Positions 15,267 through 22,448 of a stretch of 58,299 nt of DNA are shown one piece after another. The notes beneath the pieces were generated by a model. It ran no database searches. It was not told the DNA's origin and was given only the letters and a program-made list of their open reading frames with translations. Source of the DNA: a virus; the IMG/VR virus record IMGVR_UViG_3300020060_000002, positions 1 through 58,299 of that record. One strand, written 5' to 3'. The position numbers and the translations under genes were made by a program. Each line of letters opens with the position of its first letter. The stretch's first letter is position 1.

Positions 15267-15428
15267 GTGATCACCGGAGTGTGGCTGTCCCCCGACGGGG
15301 AGAAGCTGGCCGTACAGCTGGATTACGACGAGGTCTACCTGACCGACTTCGAGCGCACGGTGACCCCAGAGTCGATCAGCGGCGCCGAAGTCACCAACGC
15401 GTGGTCAACGCTGCACGAGAGGGACTGA
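15267..15428 (+). CDS. Small hypothetical protein
   Basis: 53 residues from GTG 15267 to TGA 15428. Good codon use and a packed position between neighbours support it. It starts VITGVWLSPDGEKLAVQLDYD, a beta hairpin, and ends in a short helix (NAWSTLHERD). Function unknown. Confidence 0.6.
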   Translation: MITGVWLSPDGEKLAVQLDYDEVYLTDFERTVTPESISGAEVTNAWSTLHERD

Positions 15429-15429
15429 C

Positions 15430-15837
15430 ATGGAGACCGTGACCCTCTGGAACGTGGCCGCCTACGGCTGGACCTGCGTGGGTGAGCAGGACTTCGGGGT
15501 GACCTCCGTGTCGACCTGGACCCGCGACGAGCAGGTGCTCGTGCTCGTCTGGCAGGGCAACGCCGAAGTCTCGGCCGCCGTGCTCGACGGCGAGTCGATC
15601 GTGCTGGACGAGCTGTCCGCGCTGGTGACCTCAAGCGAGTACCTGGACGATTCCCTCAACCTGCTGGTGCGCGCCGAACACCGCGCCACCCAGATGACCG
15701 GTCGACTGGGGACGGAACTCGCCGCCGTGCTGGAGGCCACCGCGCAGGCGGTCAGGCGGGACCTGCCCTCCCCGATCAACCTGCGCAACTCCGTTCGCAA
15801 CCTCGCGCTGGCCGTCTTGTCCAGCCCCACCAAGTAG
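15430..15837 (+). CDS. Hypothetical protein
   Basis: 135 residues. The N-terminal half is beta-rich (TLWNVAAYGWTCVGE, VLVLVWQGNAEVSAAVLDGE) and the C-terminal half helical (TGRLGTELAAVLEATAQAVRRD). No family recognised. It begins two bases after the previous stop. Confidence 0.72.
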   Translation: METVTLWNVAAYGWTCVGEQDFGVTSVSTWTRDEQVLVLVWQGNAEVSAAVLDGESIVLDELSALVTSSEYLDDSLNLLVRAEHRATQMTGRLGTELAAVLEATAQAVRRDLPSPINLRNSVRNLALAVLSSPTK

Positions 15838-15845
15838 GAGTCACC

Positions 15846-16055
15846 ATGTCGATCGAGTTCCTCGAGGCCAACCAGTGCGCGGTCTCGGTCGCGCCCTCCG
15901 GCCGCGCCCTTCGAGTCGGCCAGGACGACCTGTTCGCCCTCGAGATCGCCTACGGCTCCTCGACCAACATCGAGATCGAGGGCACGCTCGAGGAGCTGGA
16001 GGAGCTGAGCCGGGAGTTCGCCCAGCGCGTCGAGAAGATGCGGACGGGCGGGTGA
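15846..16055 (+). CDS. Small hypothetical protein
   Basis: 69 residues with a TAGGAG ribosome site. A beta-rich start (CAVSVAPSGRALRVGQDDLFALEIAYG) is followed by an acidic helix (GTLEELEELSREFAQRVEKM). It resembles small actinophage proteins whose second half is an amphipathic helix. Function unknown. Confidence 0.7.
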   Translation: MSIEFLEANQCAVSVAPSGRALRVGQDDLFALEIAYGSSTNIEIEGTLEELEELSREFAQRVEKMRTGG

Positions 16056-16279
16056 CCATCCGGCTCAAGATCACGCGGTCCCGGGATTCCCTGGGTAGGC
16101 GTGGCTGGCGCTGGGAGTGCGCCGCCCATCCGCGGCCCCGAAGTGGATTCCACCGAGACCACACCTGGATCGACTTCATGGCGGAACACCACGGCTTGAA
16201 GCCCCGCCAGTCGGCGCAGGCGCGCTGCATGGACGCGGCCCGCGCGCACCTGTCCCTGCGACACCCCGAGGAGGAGTAG
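16052..16279 (+). CDS. Small hypothetical protein
   Basis: 75 residues from GTG 16052 in a GTGA overlap. Basic, with a beta N-terminus (VTIRLKITRSRD) and a His-rich middle (HRDHTWIDFMAEHHG), then a helix (ARCMDAARAHLSL). No family recognised. Confidence 0.65.
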   Translation: MTIRLKITRSRDSLGRRGWRWECAAHPRPRSGFHRDHTWIDFMAEHHGLKPRQSAQARCMDAARAHLSLRHPEEE

Positions 16280-16693
16280 ATGCGACGACTCGACGCGTTT
16301 CTGATCTCCAAACGTCCGTACGCGGTAGACCTCGCGAGCCTGCGCACGCGAATCCAGCCTCACGCCGACGGCACGCATTTCTGGACGTGCAACGTCGATG
16401 CCGTGTGGTTCCGCAAGAAGAACCATCTACTCGCGGCCTGCATGGGTGTTCTCTGGGATCTCCAAGAGCCTGAGCCCTCGACCGTTGAGAAGTTCATGGA
16501 GCGACACACCGACGGTCGCTACGGCGGCACCACGATGGGTCGCTGGGACGGCAAGCGCTACTGGGGCAATGGCGTGACGCTCGAAACCCAGCGGGAGCAC
16601 CTCGAGATCCTGCGCCCCATGCTCGAGCACTACCCCGACGTGCCGGCCGGCTACGACGGCTGGTGGACCTTCGCACCCAGGAGTGACCGATGA
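16280..16693 (+). CDS. Hypothetical protein
   Basis: 137 residues directly following the previous stop. It contains HFWTCNVDAVWFRKKNHLLAAC and a C-terminal GYDGWWTF. It is rich in Trp and charged residues. No family recognised. It is joined to the MazG-like gene by a 4-base overlap. Confidence 0.72.
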   Translation: MRRLDAFLISKRPYAVDLASLRTRIQPHADGTHFWTCNVDAVWFRKKNHLLAACMGVLWDLQEPEPSTVEKFMERHTDGRYGGTTMGRWDGKRYWGNGVTLETQREHLEILRPMLEHYPDVPAGYDGWWTFAPRSDR

Positions 16694-17148
16694 GCTACGA
16701 CAACCGACACAACGACCCCCAGTACGTTCCGCCGCAACAGCTCACCCCCGGCGGCCCAATGCATGGCGGGTTCACGTTCACCGAGCACATCGACCCCACC
16801 ATGATCACCACCGCCGTGCTCCAGGAAGTCCTGAACGAGCGCCGCAACCAGGACGAGAAGTGGGGCGAGCAGAACCACCCCATCCACTGGCCGCTGGATG
16901 GCGACGAGGGCCGCGCGGCATACCAGGCCCACGCGGACACCTGGAAGCTCATCAACGCGGCGCGGGTGAAGTGGGCCAACGAGCGCGGCGCGGCCCCGGA
17001 TCGCAACTGTTCGTGGGACGGCATCGCGTTCGAGGAGCTGTATGAGGCGTTCGCCGAGAGCGACCCGGCCAAGATTCGCGCCGAGGCGATTCAGGCGGCG
17101 GCCGTGCTCGTCAACATGATCGAGTGCATCGATCGGGGCGCGCGATGA
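16690..17148 (+). CDS. MazG-like nucleotide pyrophosphohydrolase family protein
   Basis: 152 residues. Residues about 45-60 (VLNERRNQDEKWGEQNH) and the C-terminal pair of helices (IAFEELYEAFAESDPAKIRAEAIQAAAVLVNMIECIDR) fit the phage branch of MazG-like all-alpha NTP pyrophosphohydrolases. In that family the EELxE and ExxQ/D motifs bind magnesium; here EELYEAF and EAIQAA are in the right places. Phage MazG-like proteins are thought to lower alarmone or non-canonical nucleotide levels. Catalysis is not certain because only part of the canonical ExxE12-28ExxD set is visible. Confidence 0.75.
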   Translation: MSYDNRHNDPQYVPPQQLTPGGPMHGGFTFTEHIDPTMITTAVLQEVLNERRNQDEKWGEQNHPIHWPLDGDEGRAAYQAHADTWKLINAARVKWANERGAAPDRNCSWDGIAFEELYEAFAESDPAKIRAEAIQAAAVLVNMIECIDRGAR

Positions 17149-17333
17149 GCAGCAAGTACGGAACGGCGTTCGTCGAGAGCGAGGCCATGTTGGCGGCCAC
17201 CGCCGGCGACGCCGCCGAGATCCAGCGCATCTGCGCGGGCATGGAGCACGGCGAGTTGCTGGCCCTGGCCGATGCCGCGCGACTGGTCGCCACGACTGCC
17301 GAGTACGAGACGATGAGGAGTCGGAAGCCATGA
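17145..17333 (+). CDS. Small helical protein, paralog of next gene
   Basis: 62 residues, ATGA-coupled on both sides. The pattern AAEIQRICAGMEHGELLALADAARLVATTAEY resembles IRTMIEGRSDAELEALEDALLLVIE in the next gene, which suggests a tandem duplication. Function unknown. Confidence 0.65.
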   Translation: MSSKYGTAFVESEAMLAATAGDAAEIQRICAGMEHGELLALADAARLVATTAEYETMRSRKP

Positions 17334-17503
17334 GCAATGACTACACCGACTACCAAGAAGCCGTGGCGGCCGCGATGGTGGCTGACGAGCCCTCGATCCG
17401 CACGATGATCGAGGGCCGGAGCGACGCCGAGCTGGAGGCGCTCGAGGATGCCCTGCTGCTGGTCATCGAGGTGTCTCGCTCACTGCGGGGGGCAGTGCTG
17501 TGA
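17330..17503 (+). CDS. Small helical protein, paralog of previous gene
   Basis: 57 residues from ATG 17330 to TGA 17503. An acidic N-terminus (MSNDYTDYQEAVAAAMVADE) is followed by the helix-turn-helix-shaped segment shared with the previous gene. It is coupled by overlaps on both sides. Function unknown. Confidence 0.65.
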   Translation: MSNDYTDYQEAVAAAMVADEPSIRTMIEGRSDAELEALEDALLLVIEVSRSLRGAVL

Positions 17504-18174
17504 TGGCCACGGGCCACGCGGCCACCGGGGCGTTGTTTTGTGGGCTCGCCGGCCCGCTGCTTCCCTCGCCGCTGGACCCGGTCACCGCGGTGTTCCTGTC
17601 GGCCGCGCTCGGTGCCCCGCTGGCGCTGGTGATGGATCTGGACACCAGGGGCAAGGCGTACTACGCGCTCCAGCCGTTGAGCTGGGTTCTCAAGCCGGTA
17701 CTGATCGGGATCGCCAAGATGATCTATCACTTGACCCGCGGCGAGGACGACGAGGAGCAGACCAACGGGCACAGGATGTTCACCCACCAGCCGGCGTTCG
17801 CCTTCCTCCTGGCCCTGGCTGCCCTGCTGCTGGTCTGGGGAACCGGGTGGGAGTGGTACGCGGCCGGCGTGACGCTGGTGGGCGTGTGGGCACACCGGGC
17901 CGGCGACGCGTGCACCAAGCGCGGCGTGCCCATCGGTCTGTGCCACGTCCTCGTCCGGAGCTTCCGCGACGAGGACAAGGTGTGGCTGTTCGTCGGCATC
18001 CCCCGCAAGCTCCGGTTCGTCACCGGCGGGAAGCGGATCAAGAAGTTCTGGAAGGCGGGCAAGCGCCGCCGATGCTGGGACGAGATCGGCGAGGGCTTCA
18101 CCACCGCCATGCTCACCGGCCTGACGGGGCTCCTCGCACTGGCCACCCTCGCCGGCTTCTACCCAGGGTGGTGA
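17503..18174 (+). CDS. YdjM-like membrane-bound metal-dependent hydrolase
   Basis: 223 residues with three or four membrane helices (about residues 8-50, 98-135 and 200-220). The family's metal-binding pattern is visible: GHAATG near the start, MDLD near residue 47, NGHRMFTHQ near residues 88-96 and AHRAGDACTKRGV near 130-142. YdjM/DUF457 proteins are inner-membrane proteins with a conserved His/Asp site; substrates are poorly known. The C-terminal cytoplasmic part is very basic (GGKRIKKFWKAGKRRRCW). The start is ATG 17503, with GTG 17500 as alternative. Confidence 0.8.
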   Translation: MATGHAATGALFCGLAGPLLPSPLDPVTAVFLSAALGAPLALVMDLDTRGKAYYALQPLSWVLKPVLIGIAKMIYHLTRGEDDEEQTNGHRMFTHQPAFAFLLALAALLLVWGTGWEWYAAGVTLVGVWAHRAGDACTKRGVPIGLCHVLVRSFRDEDKVWLFVGIPRKLRFVTGGKRIKKFWKAGKRRRCWDEIGEGFTTAMLTGLTGLLALATLAGFYPGW

Positions 18175-18177
18175 CCA

Positions 18178-18372
18178 ATGACCATCCGACATGAGCCAGA
18201 CCTCTGGTGCGACCACCAATCGAAAGGTTGTATCGGCTGGTTCGAGCGGAGCCAGCCGTGGGTGAGCGCGCGGGTAACTAGGCGTGACGCGCGAAAGAGG
18301 GGCTGGTTGCGCACGCCACTCGGTGACTGTTGCCCCTCGTGTTGCCTTGCCGAGAGGAGGCGTCATGCCTGA
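18178..18372 (+). CDS. Cys-rich small protein
   Basis: 64 residues. Cysteines occur as WCDHQSKGC near the N-terminus and CCPSCC near the C-terminus, a likely zinc site, with a basic middle (VTRRDARKRGW). It overlaps the next gene by 8 bases. No family recognised. Confidence 0.65.
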   Translation: MTIRHEPDLWCDHQSKGCIGWFERSQPWVSARVTRRDARKRGWLRTPLGDCCPSCCLAERRRHA

Positions 18373-18613
18373 GCGCTGCGAGCTGACTGACCTCTACCCG
18401 GCCGAGTGCGCCTGTCGTCACCACCGTGGCGGCCGGACACCCCAGGAGGAGGTCGAGCTGATCCAGCGGAATGGTCAGGTGGTCGGACGCCGGCCGACGG
18501 GTCCCGACTGGCTCCCAGCCATGTACGCCGGCTTGTGCCCGGTGTGCAGCGAAGACATCCGCCCTGGACAGTTCATTCGCCCGACGCCCGATGGCTGGGC
18601 GTGCTGCGAGTAA
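18365..18613 (+). CDS. Zinc-ribbon-like small protein
   Basis: 82 residues from ATG 18365 with GAGAGGAGG just upstream. It has CACRHH near residue 15, CPVC near 58 and a terminal CC, consistent with a zinc ribbon. The segment GPDWLPAMYAGLCPVCSEDIRPGQFI is a common actinophage small-protein pattern. It is the last plus-strand gene before the terminator and the minus-strand module. Confidence 0.72.
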   Translation: MPERCELTDLYPAECACRHHRGGRTPQEEVELIQRNGQVVGRRPTGPDWLPAMYAGLCPVCSEDIRPGQFIRPTPDGWACCE

Positions 18614-18654
18614 AAAACCTCGCCGGCCTGAGATCAGGGTGCGATCGGGCGAGA

Positions 18655-18704
18655 TTGATAAGCGGGGCCGAGGGTCACATGAGACCTAAGGCCCCGCTTA
18701 TCAA
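18655..18704. terminator. Bidirectional terminator between convergent operons
   Basis: A perfect 15-bp stem (18655-18669 with 18690-18704) and a 20-base loop, placed between the plus-strand small-gene operon and the minus-strand module. Flanking TTGATAA and TTATCAA give weak U-tracts in both directions. Confidence 0.75.
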
Positions 18705-18877
18705 TGCAGGTCAGGGCATGTGACCCCCAGTTGATCTCAAGTCTCAGCCGTCCTCACATCTGCGCGCGTTACGCGCGGACACGCGACTATGCGACTGGGC
18801 GGGCACGAGTGCGCACAGGTACGCATGTGACATGCGAGCGCCCGTGCGTCACGTGATGCGCGTGTGACGCACGGGCG
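18673..18877. repeat. TGTGAC/GTCACA repeat cluster in non-coding region
   Basis: The 280 bases from 18614 to 18893 hold no gene. Besides two terminators they contain five TGTGAC-like motifs in both orientations: GTCACATG at 18674, CATGTGAC at 18718, the 13-base palindrome GCATGTGACATGC near 18823, and CGTCACGTGA and GTGTGACG within the second hairpin. A CGCGCG-TTA-CGCGCG dyad is also present. The cluster could be an operator, a replication or partition site, or a transfer locus for the adjacent translocase. Confidence 0.5.
18839..18877 (-). terminator. Terminator of the minus-strand module
   Basis: A perfect 14-bp stem (18839-18852 with 18864-18877) and an 11-base loop, 16 bases beyond the stop of the FtsK/TraB-like gene on the minus strand. 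Confidence 0.7.
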
Positions 18878-18893
18878 TGTGTGCCGGCGCGAG

Positions 18894-20759
18894 CTACGAG
18901 GTGCGGACCGGCTCGATGCTGGCGCCATCGCCGTAGTGCCAGACACCATTGCGGCTGTGCGCCCGACGCACCTCCTTGTGGGTGCTGAGCTTGCGATAGA
19001 CGGTCGCCCGGCTCGGCATCCCTGGCAGCTTGGCCAGTTCGTCCGCGGTGTGCGGCCCCTCGTCCTTGAGCACCTGGAGGATGGCGTCGAGCGGCTCCTC
19101 CCGCTCGACCGGCATGTCGATGACCATCGCACCGCTGGTCTCAGTGAGCGCGGCCCATGCGACCGGCTCGAGTGCGGGACGGCCGAGTTCCACCGCGGTG
19201 GTGATGATCTGGCGGCGGTCCTTGGGCGCGACGAAGAAGCCCTTCGCGATGGCCGGCGTGGTGTGTTCGTTGTCGCGCAGCAGGAACTGGCCGTTGCGGA
19301 GTCCAGCTGAGTTCCACCCCTGGCGGACCAGCTCGCCCCACAGGACCTTGCTGGCGTGCGGGTCCAGGCCCAGGCCCACCACCGCGCGCAGCTGGGCCTG
19401 GAACTCCTTGGACCCCACATCCTCCTTGGACCCGTTCTGCGCGAGCGGGAGGATGCGGACTCCACACTTGCGAGCCCGCTTGCCGATCCGGCCGATGAGG
19501 CGGACCACCTCCTTGTCGCCGGCTGCCACGAGGTCCGGGTACTCGTCGATGACCAGGACCACCCAGGGGCGGTCCGGACTCGGCTGGAACTCGTCGCCGG
19601 CATCGTCGGACTCCTCCTTGTCCAGGCCCAGCTGGCGCTCGCGGACCTCGATGACTGCGAGGATCCGCTCGAGAGTCCACTTCGCGGAGTCCAGGTCCGC
19701 CGCGAGCGGGAGTGCCAGGACCCGGCGCCACATGCCGAGGGTGGCGCCGCCGGCCATGTCGATCCCGACGATGACCACGTCCCGGCAGGCGAGCAGCCAG
19801 ATCAGCAGCGACTCGAGCCAGACCGACTTGCCTGAGCCGGTCTGGCCCACGATCAGCGTGTGCTGGAGCGTGTATTTCAGCTCGGTGGCGTCGGCGAGCA
19901 TCCCCATGACGAACTTGAAATTGAGGGCGCGCAGGGTCGTTGATGCAGGTCGGGGCATCGGGTGGGCGATCTTGCCCTTCCACGGGTCCTTGGGCAGGAA
20001 CGAGAACCACACGTGCCGGCCGGACTCCTCGTCCGCGCTGGCGAACACCGCGCCAGGTCGCAGGCCGTAGTAGCTGGCCAGGGCGTCAGTCGCACGCGTG
20101 ACCGCCGCCGGTGTCACGCCCTCAGCGAGTTTGATGCGCATCTTGGCGATGGCGCCTGCCGAGACGAGCTTGACCGGGTCGGACCCGGCGAGGGGTCGTA
20201 GCTCGATGGCTGGGGTCTCGCCCCGCTTGATCTTGCCCCAGCGACGTGCGTACCGGTCCGCCCGGCCGGCGATGCGGACTCGTCGATGCCACCACCAGAT
20301 GCCGCCGAGGACCAGCACGCCGAGCTGCCACAGGGCACCGGACAGGACCGAGGGTCCGGACCCGATGCGGACCGCGAGGTAGGTCCCGGTCCAGGCGAGT
20401 AGGACCGCGAGGTAGGTCCGCTCGGTCGGCCGGTCGAGGACTCCATTGGTCCCGCGGTCCAGTCCCTCGGGGACCACCAGCATCACCAGAGTCCGGACCC
20501 GGTCCCCGAGTCGCGGACCCAGGACCGCCAGGACCGCACCGAGGACCGGGAGCAGAAGTGCGGTCCACCACCAGCCGGACCAGTGCCAGCGGACCAGGAC
20601 CGCGGTGAGCCAGACCCCGCCACCAACCCACAGTGGGGTGAGGACCCGGCGCCAGCGCCAGGCGAGTCGGCGGGATCCACGCATACCCGCCCGGATGGCC
20701 GCGAAGATCAGCACCCCGAGCGCGACCTTGAATGCCGAGGTGGACTTCTGCTTGCTCAT
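18894..20759 (-). CDS. FtsK/TraB-like DNA translocase
   Basis: 621 residues. The N-terminus has about four membrane helices (residues about 45-80 and 118-160). The motor domain has Walker A GQTGSGKS at about 303-310 and Walker B VVLVIDEYPDL at about 400-410, with LPLAQNG and QAQLRAVVGLGLDP typical of FtsK-HerA ATPases. The C-terminal 60 residues are a winged helix (TADELAKLPGMPSRATVYRKLSTH), as in FtsK gamma and TraB, which read DNA motifs. Such proteins move dsDNA through a membrane pore; stand-alone versions with DUF2637 partners belong to actinomycete plasmids and integrative elements. The first third is packed with GGWCC motifs. Confidence 0.9.
   Translation of the reverse strand: MSKQKSTSAFKVALGVLIFAAIRAGMRGSRRLAWRWRRVLTPLWVGGGVWLTAVLVRWHWSGWWWTALLLPVLGAVLAVLGPRLGDRVRTLVMLVVPEGLDRGTNGVLDRPTERTYLAVLLAWTGTYLAVRIGSGPSVLSGALWQLGVLVLGGIWWWHRRVRIAGRADRYARRWGKIKRGETPAIELRPLAGSDPVKLVSAGAIAKMRIKLAEGVTPAAVTRATDALASYYGLRPGAVFASADEESGRHVWFSFLPKDPWKGKIAHPMPRPASTTLRALNFKFVMGMLADATELKYTLQHTLIVGQTGSGKSVWLESLLIWLLACRDVVIVGIDMAGGATLGMWRRVLALPLAADLDSAKWTLERILAVIEVRERQLGLDKEESDDAGDEFQPSPDRPWVVLVIDEYPDLVAAGDKEVVRLIGRIGKRARKCGVRILPLAQNGSKEDVGSKEFQAQLRAVVGLGLDPHASKVLWGELVRQGWNSAGLRNGQFLLRDNEHTTPAIAKGFFVAPKDRRQIITTAVELGRPALEPVAWAALTETSGAMVIDMPVEREEPLDAILQVLKDEGPHTADELAKLPGMPSRATVYRKLSTHKEVRRAHSRNGVWHYGDGASIEPVRTS
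20170..20660. repeat. Dense GGWCC motif array inside the translocase gene
   Basis: By eye about 24 GGACC or GGTCC words occur in these 490 bases, and about 40 in the whole gene, against roughly 2 and 7 expected from base composition. Recurrent 8-mers include AGGACCGC. The words fall in all three codon phases, so codon bias alone does not explain them. The terminase gene of similar length has only about five. Confidence 0.6.
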
Positions 20760-21499
20760 GCCGACTCCTCCGTCTCGTCCGCGGTCTCACCCTTGACGAC
20801 TCGCAGGATCTTGAGCGCCCGGTTGGACCCGATCCCCAGCTCCCGCATGACCAGCCGCTTGCCGATCTCGGCACCGGTCGTTTCGAGCAGTGCGCGAACG
20901 TCCTCGATCAGCTCGTCATCGGTGCGTCCGCCACGCGGCGCCCGGGTTGTAGGCGTCGCCGTGACGCTTCTCGGCGCGGCCGGCTCGGCTACCTCTCGCG
21001 GTACCGGCGTCAGCTTGGTAACGGTCGACACCGGCGTGTCGGTCCGGGTCGCCTGAACCTTCTTCGGAGCCCTGCGCGCGGCCCGCTTGTTCTCTCGCTC
21101 CAGCTGGGCGGCCGCACGCTCCTCGTTCCCGCGGGCGTTGCTGTGCGTCACGCCGAGGACCGCCGCGAGGGCGATCGGCGGGATGGCGCCGAGGCCCATC
21201 GCGAGCGGGTCGGCGGACCGGACCGCCCAGTCCAGGATGTTGCCGGCCAGGGACACGGTGATGGCCGCGAGGGCGAGAACCCGGCCCAGCTTCCACGCTG
21301 GCGCCCGGGTCATCCAGATGTCCATACCGAGCGCGGCGACCGCGTCGATGCAGAGCGGGAACATCCAGCTGAGCGGGCCGAACCCGACGTGCTCGGCGAG
21401 GTTGCTCAGGGCATCGAAGGACCACACCGCGGCCACGGCGATGACCAGGGTGGCGAGGAGCCGCCGGAACAGGAGCCGACTGTTGCCGCGGATCTTCAC
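20756..21499 (-). CDS. DUF2637 (Spd-like) membrane protein with C-terminal HTH
   Basis: 247 residues from GTG 21499 with GGGAGGAG upstream on the minus strand. Four membrane helices fill residues about 10-120 and carry the DUF2637 signature (AVWSFDALSNLAEHVGFGPLSW, MFPLCIDAVAALGMDIWMT). A linker rich in Ala/Pro/Thr follows, then a C-terminal helix-turn-helix (DDELIEDVRALLETTGAEIGKR, then ELGIGSNRALKILRVV). DUF2637 proteins accompany FtsK/TraB translocases on actinomycete plasmids, where Spd proteins aid intramycelial spread. It overlaps the translocase start by 4 bases, so both are made together. Confidence 0.85.
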   Translation of the reverse strand: MKIRGNSRLLFRRLLATLVIAVAAVWSFDALSNLAEHVGFGPLSWMFPLCIDAVAALGMDIWMTRAPAWKLGRVLALAAITVSLAGNILDWAVRSADPLAMGLGAIPPIALAAVLGVTHSNARGNEERAAAQLERENKRAARRAPKKVQATRTDTPVSTVTKLTPVPREVAEPAAPRSVTATPTTRAPRGGRTDDELIEDVRALLETTGAEIGKRLVMRELGIGSNRALKILRVVKGETADETEESA

Positions 21500-21675
21500 G
21501 GCCGCTCCTCCCTGCTCCAGGCGCGGTGGCCGTCGCGACGCTCTCGTGCGTCCCGGAAGGGCAGCCACACCACGTAGCCGATGAACAGGAATGCGGCCGG
21601 CACGGCGTTCCCGGTGGCCAGGAGCGCCAGCAGGGCGACGGCCGCCGCAAGCGCGACGATCGATCGAAGGGTCAT
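21496..21675 (-). CDS. Small membrane protein, first gene of the transfer-type module
   Basis: 59 residues on the minus strand, with two hydrophobic helices (SIVALAAAVALLALLATG and AAFLFIGYVVWLPF) and a charged tail. It overlaps the DUF2637 gene by 4 bases. ATG 21675 lies 7 bases after a TAGACT box, so it is probably leaderless. It resembles the small Spd-type membrane proteins of plasmid transfer operons in size and place only. Confidence 0.75.
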   Translation of the reverse strand: MTLRSIVALAAAVALLALLATGNAVPAAFLFIGYVVWLPFRDARERRDGHRAWSREERP

Positions 21676-21682
21676 GGGGGAT

Positions 21683-21711
21683 AGTCTAGGTCGGGCGTGC
21701 CCGAGATGGAA
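21683..21711 (-). promoter_or_regulatory. Minus-strand dyad-spacer promoter of the transfer-type module
   Basis: On the minus strand: TTCCAT as -35 (21706-21711), a 17-base spacer containing TCGGGC-AC-GCCCGA, and TAGACT as -10 (21683-21688). ATG 21675 follows after 7 bases. The layout matches the main promoter family but the dyad sequence differs, which points to a different regulator. Confidence 0.6.
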
Positions 21712-21723
21712 TGAGACTCCCCC

Positions 21724-21752
21724 TTGTCTCCCCCCGACTTGGTGGGTAACAT
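21724..21752 (+). promoter_or_regulatory. Dyad-spacer promoter, class I (P5)
   Basis: TTGTCT (21724-21729), a 17-base spacer (21730-21746) and TAACAT (21747-21752). It is divergent from the minus-strand promoter at 21683. A GTG (21763) encoding V-T-N follows 10 bases later, and a GTG with a good ribosome site is at 21793. Confidence 0.72.
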
Positions 21753-21792
21753 GCTTCTGGAAGTGACAAATAGACCCGAGGAGGGGAACCGC

Positions 21793-22008
21793 GTGGCTGG
21801 CAGCGAGGGTGACGGCGAGGGCACGGTGTTCCTGGCCCATGCGTGGGTGCCCGACGAGCACCGCCGGGCCACCGTCGGTCCCTGGCACTGGTGGAACGTC
21901 TACACGGCTTACGACGTGGCCGAGATGCAGGCCGTCCGGCGGGCGCGTGGATGGTCCGGCGGTCGCGGCAAGTACGAGGTGCGCACGATCGCGGGAGGCG
22001 CGGACTAG
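21793..22008 (+). CDS. Small hypothetical protein
   Basis: 71 residues from GTG 21793, preceded by GAGGAGGGG. An in-frame GTG at 21763 would add ten residues. The core GTVFLAHAWVPDEHRRATVG then PWHWWNVYTAYDVAEMQAV suggests a small alpha/beta fold. It overlaps the next start by one base. No family recognised. Confidence 0.7.
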   Translation: MAGSEGDGEGTVFLAHAWVPDEHRRATVGPWHWWNVYTAYDVAEMQAVRRARGWSGGRGKYEVRTIAGGAD

Positions 22009-22448
22009 TGGCCACGAGGCGCAAGGGCAAGAAGGGCAAGAAGGGCAAGGGGCGCATCCGGAAGTGGGTCGGTCGCTGGGCGTGGCGCAAGGTGCACACC
22101 TGGGCGACACGAACGCGAGCCCGCGCGCGCAGGGCGTTCCAGCCGCGGACCATCCACGCCAGCGCCAAGCAGCGCGTGTGGGAGCGCCAGTTCCCCAACC
22201 CACGCAGGCAGCCGTCGCTCGCCGAGACCATGGAGAAGCTCGACGAGTGGATGGAGGGGTACGAGGCCGTGTTCGCCAACGGCTGGCACGTCCCGTTCGA
22301 GATCGACACCTACCGGGCGGCGACGCTCCGGGAGGCCGCCTACGACGCCGCCGAGCTGGCGCACGGCACCGTGGCGCGGTCATTGCAGATCATCGAAATC
22401 CGACCTGTGAACGAACTCGCCGAGCAGGCGCTACGGAGGTTCCAGTGA
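22008..22448 (+). CDS. Basic N-terminal-tail protein
   Basis: 146 residues from GTG 22008 (TAGTG overlap). The first 50 residues are extremely basic (RRKGKKGKKGKGRIRK and later ARRAFQPRT), with several Trp, and should bind nucleic acid or acidic surfaces. The remainder is an acidic helical domain (ETMEKLDEWMEGYEAVFANGWH). Function unknown. Confidence 0.7.
   Translation: MATRRKGKKGKKGKGRIRKWVGRWAWRKVHTWATRTRARARRAFQPRTIHASAKQRVWERQFPNPRRQPSLAETMEKLDEWMEGYEAVFANGWHVPFEIDTYRAATLREAAYDAAELAHGTVARSLQIIEIRPVNELAEQALRRFQ

Noticed and set aside
18655-18704. Attachment site attP
   Set aside because: The 15-bp symmetric stem fits a bidirectional terminator between convergent operons, and no integrase gene lies nearby.
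19030-20070. 346-codon plus-strand ORF within the translocase gene
   Set aside because: Antisense to the translocase with its Walker motifs; Ser/Arg-rich shadow composition.
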